The notes under the pieces are model-generated. The model had not been told where the DNA came from, searched no databases, and worked only from the letters and a program-made list of their open reading frames with translations. This document shows, piece after piece, positions 10,884-22,435 of a DNA stretch of 64,000 nt. The stretch is taken from positions 310,001 through 374,000 of the forward strand of contig JABYQQ010000018.1 of assembly GCA_022605405.1 (NCBI GenBank), given 5' to 3'. Every line of letters begins with the position of its first letter. Within the stretch, counting starts at the first letter, position 1. Both the position numbers and the translations under genes were made by a program. This DNA is from Earliella scabrosa. Lineage: Eukaryota; Basidiomycota; Agaricomycetes; Polyporales; Polyporaceae.

Positions 10884-11346
10884 ATGGCCCAACGCGTCAC
10901 TCTCCGCAAGCGCACGCCCTACAACACCACCTCCAACCGTCGTCGGGTGGTGAAGACGCCAGGTGGCAAGCTTGTGTACCACCACCTCAAAAAGCTCGCC
11001 ACTGCGCCCAAGTGCGGAGACTGCGGTATCGCGCTGCCCGGCGTACGTTCTTGTTTCATACGTCGCGCACTACGCTCTTGCTGACCAGTACCTCGATGCA
11101 TGTAGGTCCCTGCGCTTCGTCCTCGCCAGTACGCCACGATTTCGAAGACCCAGAAGACTGTTCGCAGGGCGTACGGTGGATCACGATGCGGTGGCTGCAC
11201 GAAGTCTCGGTACGTTCCAAGTTTTCCTCTCTCCATCTTCCCTCTCATATGGGTATCACCATAGTATCCTTCGGGCATTCCTTGTTGAGGAGGCGAAGAT
11301 CGTCAAGAAGGTTATCAAGTCTCAGGAGAAGGGTGGCCGCAAGTAG
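10884..11346 (+). CDS. RPL34: 60S ribosomal protein eL34
   Basis: Three exons (10884-11042, 11106-11209, 11265-11346) give 114 aa, the usual eL34 length. The protein starts MAQRVTLRKRTPYNTTSNRR, then KTPGGKLVYHHLKKLATAPK. The zinc-ribbon type cysteines appear as KCGDC and, later, SRCGGCTKSR. It ends KKVIKSQEKGGRK. It is a structural part of the cytosolic large subunit. Both introns are short (63 and 55 nt). The GTATGT...CAG pattern just upstream of the ATG suggests a further 5'-UTR intron, common in fungal ribosomal-protein genes. Confidence 0.97.
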
Positions 11347-11837
11347 ATGACATCCGTGGATTCTGTGCGGTTCTGTACTCTCTTATTCTACGACTGGCCA
11401 TGGGGCGGCTCGCCCTCCATTTTCCCCACCACCGACGCACCACGACGACATGCCATCATTACTCGCCCTACATCATGCATTGTACTGCTTACTGTCGCAA
11501 ACAAAATCAGACCGATGAGGTCGGTATGCGATCATGGACGACCTTGTGTGACTCTTCAGGTCATGTATTCCATGTTTCGAAGTTCGGTGGATTGCCACAC
11601 GCAACGTGTCGCTCCAAAGCTTAGAGAGTCGACCCTGTTCCTCTTTCTCGTTACCAGAAACGTGGTGATGCTCCGTGTAGTCATGAGTCAGCTGCTCGAG
11701 ATCGGCGCTGCTGCAGATACGTATTGGCGTTCTGTCAAGGAGATCGCTACGATTGGCTGGTTGCTTGCGAGTCCGACTACTCACTTCATTGCTGTCCGCG
11801 GTCTGGTCGTCGCCTCCACTGCTTTCTATCCTCCACC
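11347..11837. other. intergenic, promoter side of the Pho13 gene
   Basis: About 490 bp lie between the eL34 stop and the phosphatase start. An ORF runs through from 11347 into the next gene in the same frame but has no recognisable content before the family's N-terminus. I read the stretch as a 3' UTR plus promoter. Confidence 0.5.
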
Positions 11838-13154
11838 ATGGCTGCCCGTCTCAGCACTCGAGATGACTACGCCGACTTGCTGGACAAGTACGACACCTGG
11901 CTCTTCGATTGCGACGGGGTACTTTGGCAGGGAGACACCTTGATCGACGGCGCAACGGATGTCTTGAAGCTGCTTCGGGATCACAGTGCGTGTCTATAGA
12001 CTCGTCAGGCATTGTAGGGAGGCATCTTACATCTTTGGTCGCAAGAGAAGTCGGTGATGTTTGTAACAAACAACGCGACCAAGTCGAGGAAGAACTACAA
12101 GAAGAAGTTCGACTCGCTCGGCGTCGAGGCACATGTCGTACGTCTGCTCTCGTGCTGGACGCATAAGGTCCGAGGATAGGAATGAGGTCTGATCATTGAC
12201 GATGGGCATGTTATAGGATGAGATCTATGGATCTGCCTATGCTGCCGCGGTGTACATCTCGTCAGTGATGAAGATGTCCAAGGACAAGAAGGTCTATGTG
12301 ATTGGCATGGCGGGGCTCGAGGAGGAGCTGCAAGACGAGGGCATCACATACATCGGTGGCACGGTACGTGTGGGGACCCCATGCATCCGCGCCTGCTCGT
12401 CCTAACCTCCGTGCCGAATGTCCTGTCCAGGATCCGGAAGACAACACGCTTGCGGGCTTCTCGCTCAAGGACTGGACGCCGGACCCCTCAGTCGGCGCCG
12501 TGCTCTGCGGGCTCGACACGTCGATCAACTACACGAAGCTCTCCAAGGCGTTCAACTATCTTCTCCGGAACGACGGCTGCGCGTTCCTCGTCACGAACGA
12601 GGACAGCACATATCCGACCGCGGAAGGCCTGCTGCCTGGTGCGGGCTCGGTGAGCGCCCCGCTGCGCTTCGCGCTGGGGCGCGATCCGGTGGCGATCGGG
12701 AAGCCTAAGGGCACGATGCTGGATTGTATCAAGGCAAAGTGAGTTCTATCCGGTTCTCTGTTGGTGTTCTGGCGCGGTTGGGGGTGACGGTCGGCCGACG
12801 GTGGGGAATTTCGTCGTGCATGCGGCAGAAGGGTTGGAAGATTTAGGGGGTGGAGGAGTGGAAGCTGATGAAGGGGCTCCGTTTCGCAGGCACGCGTTCG
12901 ATCCGAAGCGAACGATCATGATCGGGGACCGACTGAACACCGACATCGAGTTTGGGAAGGCTGGAGGACTCGCCACACTCTTGGTGCTCACAGGTAAATC
13001 AAATGCATTCGTTGTTCTTGCGCATGGAACCGCCGTCTAAAGTGCGTAACTTTCAGGCATCACGAAGGAGAGTGAGATCACCGGGCCAAATGCGTCACCA
13101 ACCGTCCCAGATTATGTGACCAACTCCATCGGGGACTTGCGCGCGTTGCTTTGA
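11838..13154 (+). CDS. PHO13: HAD-family p-nitrophenyl/phosphoglycolate phosphatase (Pho13 type)
   Basis: Six exons (11838-11985, 12046-12137, 12217-12363, 12431-12738, 12890-12993, 13057-13154) sum to 299 codons, close to yeast Pho13. HAD motif I is [10 protein letters not shown] with the nucleophile and acid aspartates. Motif II is [14 protein letters not shown]. The lysine of motif III is in [11 protein letters not shown]. Motif IV is [12 protein letters not shown]. The C2-type cap lies between motifs II and III. These cytosolic Mg-dependent enzymes destroy toxic side products of glycolysis such as 2-phosphoglycolate and 4-phosphoerythronate. The fourth intron is unusually long for this locus (151 nt). 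The ATG sits in a good context (CCACCATGG). Confidence 0.95.
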
Positions 13155-13335
13155 AATTACCTAGATGGGCACGTCCACTCCCTGAACGTGGGCGGGGTGG
13201 ACGGACGTGAGACGATGGGGACTGGATATTAGGATTGCATAACTTAGTTCGGAAAGTGAGCGGAAGTAGACCGTAGAAGTGCTGTAGAAGCAGATATGTG
13301 GAGAAGCAGCGTCCCTGTAGAACTTAGAGAAGCAG

Positions 13336-14460
13336 TCATGACCGTTTGGACTTCCTGTCCGCAGGCTGCGATGGAAGCGGTTGTGCTTCACGACCTGCCT
13401 GGGCCAGCTCCAGCGTCGCGCTGACGACCAGGGCGGCGAGAGAGCCGACGATGAAGCCTCCCACAGCGCCGAATGTCGGAGTGAGAGGCCACGCCTTTCC
13501 AGCGACGTGAGCGGGTATGTAGGCAATACAGAGCAGGCGACACATACCTGCCATGGACGCTCCCAGTCGAGCCCAATAGGGATGGCGCCGACCCAGCAGC
13601 CAGTCACTGCGCCCACTGCGGGATATACGAGCGCCCGTTCGATAGCAGTACGCGGGCTGTTTCATGCGGCTGTAAGTCGGAAAAGCCTAACTGACCAGGA
13701 CGAGGGATACTCACGAGAGCTCGGCGAAGAGCCGGATCCATGTCAGTCTGCTGACCAGCGAGGGACTGTCAGGCTTGAACGAAGGCGGCCCCAGGGTGTA
13801 TGCTGGAGGTAGGACGGTCAGAATGGCGAGCAGGAGGCTCATGGAATAAGTATGGGGGTGGTGACTGCACATGTCGGCGTCATAAGTGCTTCACCAAACC
13901 GACTCATGACGAGTTGCATACCTTGACAAAGGAGCTCCGAAGAGGATAGTAATTATATAGAACACCATGGATCCAGCTAGAGTCATTGCGGCTGCTTGGC
14001 CGAATACCTACATGCAATCAGCATCGCAGGACGTTGGGGTGTACGCGGAACATACCAGTACACGTTGTTTCCTCCACTCGTAGCTCTCGGCGTGCCTTTG
14101 CAGGGAATCCCGACTCTCGCCTTCCTTCTTCTTTGTCTGCACCTCGACCGACCACTGCCTGACCCAACTAGCCCACCAGCTCTGCAGAATGAGCGCACCC
14201 ACACATATCCAAGCTATTGTCCGCACGGGGCTTTCTGTCAGCACTTGGGCGATATCCCTCGGAGGCTTCGCTTCGTTGACCGTCCACAACGACAGCGATG
14301 ATGTGCCTGGAAGAATGAGGGCGCAGAAGGCTAGGAGAGAGGTGTGTACGCCGACTATAGACGTATACCGCGCGAATGGGAATATGGGAGCTTCAGCAGA
14401 TGCTGGACGGGGCGTGTGTGCGCTGGGCGAGGCTGTTGCTTTGCCTTTCCGTGTGGGCAT
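13336..14460 (-). CDS. GPI11: GPI11 / PIG-F, GPI ethanolamine-phosphate transfer cofactor
   Basis: PIG-F is the ER membrane partner of the GPI ethanolamine-phosphate transferases (Gpi7 and Gpi13 type) in GPI-anchor assembly. Five exons (14056-14460, 13922-14007, 13715-13864, 13548-13656, 13336-13494) sum to 303 codons. The N-terminus is Pro/Ser-rich, then PFARYTSIVGVHTSLLAFCA, the helix TIAWICVGALILQSWWASW, AMTLAGSMVFYIITILFGAP, TYSMSLLLAILTVLPPAYTL, the signature VYPAVGAVTGCWVGAIPIGL followed by DWERPWQAWPL, and a last helix VGGFIVGSLAALVVSATLE. About six membrane segments are visible, as the family requires. The start at 14460 was chosen because a good methionine opens the conserved part; an upstream in-frame ATG at 14646 would add a basic leader. 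Confidence 0.92.
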
Positions 14461-16193
14461 ATCCGTTGGGGCCAGCGACAGTCGAGGGACGCGACTTAGC
14501 GGAGGCAGGAAGAACGAGGAGGACGAGGAGCGCGACGCGTCTTGGACGCGTCCCAACTTCTCGGCAATGGACTCCGACGCATGCGGCTGTCTCCGCCTCT
14601 TCATGTTCTCAACCTCGTTCCTTCTCGAGGTCATGTACATATTCACTACGACCTGTGCCGTGACTTGTTTCGTCGCTCAGATGTCTGCCACGAACATCGG
14701 CCAAGACGGGTTGCTTCGCTCCTCGTTGCGTTTGACCCGACGTTCGCGAACTTCCAGGACGTCGAGCTCGCTGGAAGCCCCCTCATCTCGCACGGTCCAT
14801 CAACCATAAGCTTTCGACAGACTCTCGAAGTCGTCGTAGACCGAGGTTGCTCGGGACTTGTACGGGTACGTAAAGCCGTCGATCGCGCGGCTGAGTCGCC
14901 GGGGTCGTCTGCCTGTCTCGCCGTCGGGCAACTTGACTTCGAACAACCACTCTCTCCGCCCCGTCTTGCGCGTCCCTCGCCCAGCAGCCGGCACGAAACC
15001 CGCGGCTGTAGCGGACACCCCCACCACCTCGCCGGCGGAACAAGCAAGGTTACTGTGGCGCTCAATGGGAAGAATAGATCCCGAGCTCAGAGTAAGCGGC
15101 CATGTCTTTTGTTGAGCGTGCTACTCATGGCATCGTGCCACAGACCGGCGCGAGGCATGGCTATATGCGTTAGGTTCTGTCCAGGACTGTGTCTTCCTAG
15201 GAGTTCTGGCCCTTATCCGCGAAGGACATCACACGAGCAACGTTTCACAGGGTCAACGCACCTCGACGACTATGTCGACCTTCCAGCCGGAGCCGCAGCG
15301 TTCGGTCCTAGTAAAACGACTGAGTTGCATCAGCTCCCATTCCATGGTCCGTCTCGGCGGCTGGTGCGCGGCTCAGACCTCTTCTGACCAATTCATTCGT
15401 GCGGCAGCCTGCGAACGCTGGGCTGCGAAGATCGTTTGGTGCGCCCGCATACATCCATCGGAACTCATACAGCAACTGATATTCTCTACTAGGAGCGGTT
15501 GACAGGACATACAGGCTCCTCATCGCGCGCGAGCAGCCACCCTTGCCTCGTGGATGCGCATCTTGCCGCAGGGGATAAATTTCCCCCTCTGGTTTTTGCC
15601 CCATTTTCCATGTCGGGGTACGAGCGCTCCGCTCCACCCTCGGAGGACCCTCGCCTGCCATCGTCATTGACGGCGAGCACGGCGAAACTATCAACACACA
15701 CACCGGATGACGACTGCTTGGGAACGTCTTCACCCTCTCCAATACCCACTGTTGGCGGCGAAGCAACGTGTTCGTGCCGCTTTCCGAGCAACGTGGTGTG
15801 CACGTTGGCCTTAGGTCGCCATATCATAGGAATACAAGTGGGCACTTCTATCCGGTGGATAGGAGTATCCGCCCGACTACTGTACACTAATGGCATCTTG
15901 AGACCAGAGCTGAGGGGATTTGCGGCGCCTTACCTCCGGTCTCTCACCGGCCAGTCTGGTACCTCCATCGCAAGGACAACTCGACAACCCTGGTCTGATT
16001 GGCGAATCCGCTCGTCACCGGCCGCGCCGCCTTGATGAGCCCGGTGGTGTTCTCCGAACCTCGCCTCTATCGTCTATTCACCCACAATTAATCGTCAACG
16101 ATGGTGGGCCAGACGCGAGGGCTCCCCGAGAAAACCGACCTGGCGCATCTAGTCCATTCCACCGTCACCTTCGCTTCTCTCGAACCATCGGGA
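14461..16193. other. intergenic stretch, no firm gene
   Basis: The region lies between the starts or ends of two minus-strand genes. Overlapping ORFs occur on both strands, but only the short minus-strand frame at 14800-15056 looks protein-like. Nothing else is supported. Confidence 0.45.
14800..15056 (-). CDS. possible terminal exon of an unknown gene
   Basis: The minus-strand frame reads NLACSAGEVVGVSATAAGF, then RREWLFEVKLPDGETGRRPR and AIDGFTYPYKSRATSVYDDF, before a stop. It follows a CCACAG acceptor-like site near 15057. No upstream exon joins it in frame, and no family is recognised. The aromatic/charged pattern suggests real coding sequence or a gene remnant. Confidence 0.3.
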
Positions 16194-18300
16194 TCAGAAT
16201 GGTTCCGGTCTGTCCCACAAAGAGCATAACATCCGGAATCCCACATCCCGAAACCTGACAGGTACGCTGGGCGACGCGGACACTCCAGCTTCTTGCAGCA
16301 TGAAGACCCTGTATTGTTCACTGGCGTCGTCCTCGTAACACGCCTCGATTGCGTCGCCGTCTAGATGCGCCAACTGAGCCTCGCCCTGGAGGAATTCAAG
16401 CATGTGCATCGAAGCCTTGTGCATCTGTGACATCTCCTCCTTCAGCCCTTGGGCAAGCGTCGCATGCGCAATCTCGCGCGTTTCAGCGGGCATCGCCGAC
16501 AGGAAAGTGCCACTGCTGGATGGAAGGCGTGTCGACGCCCGCTGCGCCTCTCGCGCGCGCTCCTTGCCGGGGGATCCTTCTGTGGGCGCACACGTCCGTG
16601 CCGGCGGCACAACAGGCATGGGGACCTTCGCCTCTCGCGATTGGGTTGCGTCGAGCACGACGCTGTCGAAGCCTCTTAGGCGCTGCGCTTCGGTGAGCTG
16701 ACAGGGCGAAAGCCAACGATGAGACATTGATTTTTGTATTAGGAATATAGGAGAAGGCAGACGGCCGCACTCACGCTCTGGATCCCCGAGAGGAGCACGA
16801 CAGTACCAAGCTTCGCCTGCCTGAAGTGCTCCGCCGTGCATTCAATCGCTTCATCGGCGAGGCGCTTTGTCGAAGGAATGAGCGCCTCGAAAGCCCGGGC
16901 GAATGGGTTGCCTGCGTTTCTCTGTGCGACGCCATGGATGACCTAGCGCGGGGGCTGTCAGTATGCGGGCTGTCCTTGTAATCGGATACAGAGAGGGGTT
17001 GCTGACTGCTGCGTAGGAGAACATGACGAAGGAAGCTCCAGCTTCCGCACATAAGGCCGCATGGGTTGGCCCAGACACAAAGTGAAGGTTAGTTCGCACA
17101 AAGTGGCACTGTTCTAACACCCTCGCCGCTTGAACGCCCGCCTCTGTAGCAGGAATCTGGATAGCCTTGTCAAGATACTGTCTGATCGGGGATATGGACA
17201 GGCCGTTCTAGAGCTCACCGAGACTACGATGCGATCCCGCCGATAGCCCTTTCTCGCGAAGAGCCTCATTAGGCGAAGCGCCTGTTTCACCATCTCCCTC
17301 GCATTGTCGTGGTTCCTTGGGTCGACGAAGGTGAAGTGTGTCCCAGCCACATCGGCCATTAGTTCAGCGCCCATTGCCACGAGCTTGACGCTGGTGAGTA
17401 TGCCATTGTCATTGTAGGTGATGGCCGGCTACTCACATAGTGATCTGTCGCCGTAGAAAGTATTCGATCCAAGTTCCACTCGCCGTTGGGTCTGTGAGCG
17501 CGCGCACGTCAGTGCTGCGATTGTGCGGTATCACCCCCAGCTCACAGACCTGTCCTCGATCGCGAGCTTGATAGCGACTTCTGCATGGTACGCTACATCC
17601 GCTATTTCCAAGCCCTCGCGCAGCATTTGTGGCGTAACCATTGTCGCGCAGTAGGGCGTAGCTTCACTTTGAAGGACTGCGTATACCGAGGAATGGCGGC
17701 CGGGTCGGCAACAAGGGCGAGCAATGGTTTCCCGTCAGCGAACACTCCGCGACGCTGGCAATGACAGCAAGCATGAAACTTAGCAAGGGTCCGACACTCA
17801 CGGTCACGATCAAATGTCTGCGCGATCACGCCCTTGCCACCGCTCAAGAGCGATCTCCACAGCGACGGGCCTGTCGCGCTCACGGCCTTTGCCTTCGCCT
17901 CCTTCGACTTTGTCTTGGCGGCGGTGCTCGGCCGCGCCCTCCTGCCAACCCGCGGCGTTGAATCGTCCTGGAGCGCATTCACACGACCCTGAGCGTCGAC
18001 CAGAAGTGGCGTAACCACCGCGGGGGCGGGGCTCTTAGGGAACGGAATCGAGGATCTTTGCCCGGAAGACTTTGGCTGTGGCGACTGCTTCTTGGGCGAG
18101 CGAGACGCGCTGGACGTGGACGTGGCGAGTGCCGACGCCGAGGACGACTTGACGGGGATGCGGGTCACGGCGGCGTTCTCGTCCTGAGCGTGCGTCTTGC
18201 GCTTGCTCTTGGCGGTGAACGAGGGGACCTGCATGCCTAGAGGCGTCGACGTCGGCGATGTTGGGCTGGTGTGTGGCTGAGTAGGTCGTGGAGAGCGCAT
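16194..18300 (-). CDS. transaldolase-like protein with long basic N-terminal extension
   Basis: Seven exons (17802-18300, 17550-17676, 17437-17491, 17219-17383, 17007-17165, 16775-16942, 16194-16697) sum to 559 codons. Residues 1-165 are Ser/Lys/Pro-rich and disordered. The rest resembles the class I aldolase barrel of transaldolase: EATPYCATMVTPQMLREGLE, AMGAELMADVAGTHFTF, IQIPATEAGVQAARVLEQ, RTNLHFVSGPTHAALCAEAG. The IQIPATE block aligns with the IKxxATW strand that carries the Schiff-base lysine in true transaldolases, but here the position is Gln; the cofactor-free aldolase chemistry may therefore be lost. The family's N-terminal DATTNP block was not found. After LLSGIQSLTEAQRL the C-terminus is low complexity. 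The joint 17676/17802 (125-nt intron) is the least certain; an alternative start is the ATG at 17641. The neighbours give no pathway hint. Confidence 0.65.
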
Positions 18301-21300
18301 CTCGGTTGCTGACAGAGTTTGGTGGTGAATGGTGGTTGTGAACCTTGCGGGCTTTGTCGCGCGCGTGGCTTGCCCATGGCGAACAATGCCTTTTTAGGCA
18401 GTAGCGGCGGCCAATGCACCCCTATTACGGTGTTGCGCCCGTTCAGGCTCAGACTCTTTGAACCTTGCAGGTGGGCTCTACCTAGTCTTTCGGAGTGTCT
18501 CAACCAAACGTTGAAAGTCCTCGGTTTCGCTAGGAGAAGTGGGAGGAAATTGAACCGCTAAATCGTTTACCCCGGGGGGCTTCTCGACTACACGCTCCGT
18601 GTTCCCGTCAATGCAAACATTGGCTAGGTCGAACTTTACATCCGCTTCTGCGCTATCTCAATGGCCGCCGTCGTGCGCGCTGACTTCAGTGGCGCTCATG
18701 CGTACAGTGTCCGTTTGTCAGCCACATTTGCTCAGGTGCGCGCAATGGTCCCACAGTCCAGCGCTGCATGGAGATGATCAGCGTCGCGGTGCCTCATTGA
18801 CGCGCCTACGACCCGCTTCTCCTGTCCCCATGTGCTGATACTTCCGGCGTCGTGACAAGGAAGCCCCCATATCGCATTCATCTCGCTACCACACGGGAAC
18901 CTCGGCAGTCACCCAAGCTTTGTTGAAGTGGACCTACAGCGGCGAGAAGAGCGGGCCCGTTCGGCGGACAGCTCCGTCCGCAGCTTCCTGGGGAGAAGCA
19001 GACCATGCTGCCATGGGGCCCGTTTTCGCCCACGAAGCCACGGCGACCTGCTCAGGTGGTCAGTCGCGGCCCACCCGAGCGGTGGAAAGACTATCTGGCA
19101 GAAGTGCCCGGCGTGTAAGTTCCGAGGAGCAGTCTGCTAGTGCAGCCCTGGTGAGTCTGTATGCGACATCGCGGCTGGAGGCTGAATGTAAATCGGTCCT
19201 ACGGTCCTGATAGGCCTATCTTACACGTATTGGGTCTTATTGCCCAGGACATAAACCTCCTCGTGGACGCGAAGAGAGATCCAGCAGGCATGCGAACGCA
19301 GATGCGCGAATGAGGATTTGCGCGAACGCGCGAATAACAGGCGAGTTGCTAAACTAGTTACACGGAGTACGTACTAATCAGGAGGAGGATTGTCGCGACC
19401 TGGTTTGGCAGATGCTGCACTAGAAGGGGTTTGCCCCCTTCTCCTCTCATGGCGTCGGTGACGCACGAGCTAGGTCTGGCAGTGCAGCTAGACTGACAAG
19501 GTGCGGACACTGGCTCGTCGCAACTGTCACTCGGCAATCACAACAAGGGTGCAGCGACTGTACGGCAGGACGCCTCAGCTCGATGAACTCGTCCGGAGCG
19601 ATGCGTCTGCAGCCGGTTCGAGATGGTGATTGGGCCCTATCCACCTGGGACGCTAGCGGTGACGGCAGCCTGGGACGGAGTGGGAACGGCACGGTAGGGC
19701 AATCGGGCTCGAGCCGGCGACCCAAGTACGCGCTGCGTCGGTGAACTCTGAACGCTCAGCCTTCACGGAGATTGAGGACATTGCCGAGGCGCTGCCGGCC
19801 GTGGTTTGGCCTAGCCACGATTGGCTGGACTTCCTTCTGGGAAATCTGAGAATGAATCGGCGCGCGCTGGGTCTGCGTGCACGGTACACAGCACTGCTGC
19901 ATTCATTCCCGCGTCCGCATCCGCATTCGAGGCCCAGGGCCGGTGTGCGGTGAGTGCAAACGGTGCGTGGTCGCTCCTCACCCATGACCAGACTCTCAGG
20001 ACATGAGAATGCCGCAGGCCGGCCTAGCAACAGGTCGGGAGCGTCCGGCGCAAGCCAAGGCGACGCGTGCACGATGCCCCGGATGGCCGACGGGACGGGC
20101 GGAATAAACTTTGTGTTTGCGCCATGTTCACATCCTGGGCTGGATGTGCCTTACAAGGAAATTACCGAATAGACACCGTGTTTTCTGGCAGGCGGGCATG
20201 GGCAGCGGGTTGGGCTCAGGAACCTCTAGGACGAACATGGCAGGATGGTACGCCCCCGCTCAGCTGCGTCTGACGGCGCGCTACTTGCTTGCTAGCTCGT
20301 ACCGGCTCAGCAGCCAGAGCGGACCGATGCGGCTTGAAGGATCCCAGGAAGGCCGTCCACTGCATGCAAGCGGCTGAGCACGAGGGCATTCGAACCCATT
20401 CGAACCGCCGCCTTCCCTCTGGTCTTCAAGCTCTCGCCCGTCGCCGCGCGCCGGTTTCTGGCGTCAAGCCTCCTAATAATACTCTTAGCAGAATTCTCGC
20501 CGAACATCGAACCATCGATTCCTGCGGCGAGACAGGAGGCTCAAGGCTGAGCCGCAGCGTCCTTGACAGTGGCGAGAGTGGGGGGGACGGGCGAGGAGAG
20601 CCTTGGCGCCCGCGTGCGGTGGGACGGGGTGGTACGGTAGCCACTCTTGGGGCCTGCGTTGCCCACGCGTGGCAACAGCAGGCGTTGGGCGGTCCGACTG
20701 GGCGGGGAGAAGCGACGGCCAGCCTGCGCGGAGGAGAGGAGATCAATCAAACCTTGAAGCTGTCGCGCGAGCTTCGTGCCCGAAGGAGGATAGCGGCGAA
20801 AAAATACCAGCGGCGTTTTGTGTTGAGAACACGGAAGGTGGATATGGCAATGTAGCGTACCGAGGAGCGCAGGCCAGGCGCAGACCCTGCGCTATGGAAG
20901 CCACGTTCCCGTGGAGGTGGCTCCTTCTGCGAAGGGGATTGCGAAGGGCGAGTGCGCCCATAGAGTGCTAGAGAAAGAAGTAGGTGATATCAATACCATG
21001 ATGCATCCTATCCTATATCCATGATTCTACAATTATGATACATATTTGGATCCAGGCCTCTGGCGCAGATGTGGAGATTACGTCGAGCAGCAGCGGGGGA
21101 CAACACAGCGCGAAAGCAAGCAAGCAAGAAGGGGTATGGCAGAACAATACACGAGGAGATGCAGGGGACGAGGAGCCGGGGGGACGCCGGAACGACGATT
21201 TTCGAACGGGGGTCAACGTTCTGACGAGTACTGCCATTGCGCGATAGCAGACTGGTGTGTCCCATTGGTCGCGTGGACTGCTGACGAGTAGTGACTAGTG

Positions 21301-21585
21301 TTGGTAGTAGTAGTTTGATGCAGAGTCGGATGCTAGAGGCCCGGCGGGGAGTCAGGTGAGCGCGCCGCGGACTCATGCGTGGGGAACGAACAGGGACGTA
21401 CTGCATATTGTTCGTCTTCTAGCTTGACAAGTTCGTACTGAGATGTGGTGTGAGAGAATGGAGGAAGAACGGGATGACCGTACGAGGACGATAGACTTCG
21501 CTGATGCGAGTGCGACAATGAGGAGGGGGCGTAGTCCGAGGGCTGTGGGTGAGAAAAAAGATGCCGTCACTAGGATCCCGAGCTC
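18301..21585. other. gene-poor GC-rich stretch of 3.3 kb
   Basis: Many overlapping short ORFs exist, as expected for GC-rich DNA, but none shows a domain or a consistent exon chain. One 70-aa plus-strand frame (18928-19140) ends with a CPACKF-type cysteine pair; I do not consider it supported. The right part is downstream of the bZIP gene. Confidence 0.5.
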
Positions 21586-22435
21586 TCAATACGCGCAGTT
21601 CTGCTGGGGAGCACAACCCGCAGAGACGGAGATAACACTCGCCGAGAACGAGGGACTCGACGTCGCGCTCGACGTCGGAGTCTCGGGCGGCACGGGGTAC
21701 CCCGGCACGCCGTACGAGTAGTTGTTGAGCTGGCGCGACGAGTATGTCGTGTACCCCGAGCTATGCGGCGGGGTTTGCGACGAATACTGGCCGGTGATGG
21801 AAGGGATGGAGAGGGGAGGTGGTGGACTGTGGGTGGAGGATGTCTGCGACCGATGTCAGCACGGATATCTGGCCAGCGCTGGCATGCATACCATGTAGAC
21901 CCCGTTCGCGTCTGCTGTACGCCGTCGCTTGGGCTCGCGGTCGAATACGCGGTCATCGGTGGGTAGGGGGGTGTACGTGTCACGACGGAACTCTGGTCGT
22001 AGTTGCGCGTTCTTGATCTCCAGTTGCCGTCGCAGCTCCTCGACCTCGCGGTGCAGCAGCTCGTTCTCCTGCTCGAGCTCGCGTATGCGCATGAGGGGTG
22101 GGGGGATGGCAGCGACTTGGTCTGGGGACAGCGCGAGGACGGACTGCAGCTTCGTCACGGTTTGCTCCAGCTTCACGAGGTACGCGTCGGGTAAGCCGAG
22201 AGCATCGGAGACGAGTGCGCGGTCGTACCTGCTCGATGTACGCCTTCCGCTTCGCGCGGTGACGCGCCTGGGCTGGTGGCGCGTGAGGACGGTGCGCGCG
22301 TGTGCGAGGGTGATGCCACAACATACCTTTGGCATTGCGCGACCGTTCAGGACGGTCGGCGGACTGGTGGCTGGCGGGAGTGTGGTCCGCGGAGCCATCA
22401 CGGTTCGAGTCTGAGGGGGAAGACAAGGGCGTCAT
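21586..22435 (-). CDS. bZIP transcription factor
   Basis: Four exons (22327-22435, 22229-22272, 21892-22170, 21586-21843) sum to 230 codons. The basic region is split by an intron and reads RSRNAKAQARHRAKRKAYIE, with the N-x7-R spacing of DNA-contacting residues. It continues into the zipper heptads LEQTVTKLQSVLALS and, after a break, RIRELEQENELLHREVEELR. Next comes a short basic patch (REPKRRRTADANG) that may be the nuclear signal. The C-terminal 85 residues are Ser/Thr/Pro/Tyr-rich and could activate transcription. The protein should bind DNA as a dimer. Its class (AP-1, Gcn4 or Atf type) cannot be told, because the family-defining residues after Asn (AKAQ) match none cleanly. A 5.5-kb gene-free stretch lies upstream, compatible with a long regulatory region. 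Confidence 0.9.

Noticed and set aside
17602..18300. A separate gene for the Ser/Lys-rich ORF upstream of the transaldolase-like domain
   Set aside because: A GTGAGT donor at 17801 and CAG acceptor at 17677 join it in frame, and the combined exons sum to whole codons; one gene is the simpler model, though not proven.
20377..20413. Repeated ATTCGAACC as a possible tRNA T-arm
   Set aside because: No cloverleaf fits on either strand; it is a chance short direct repeat.
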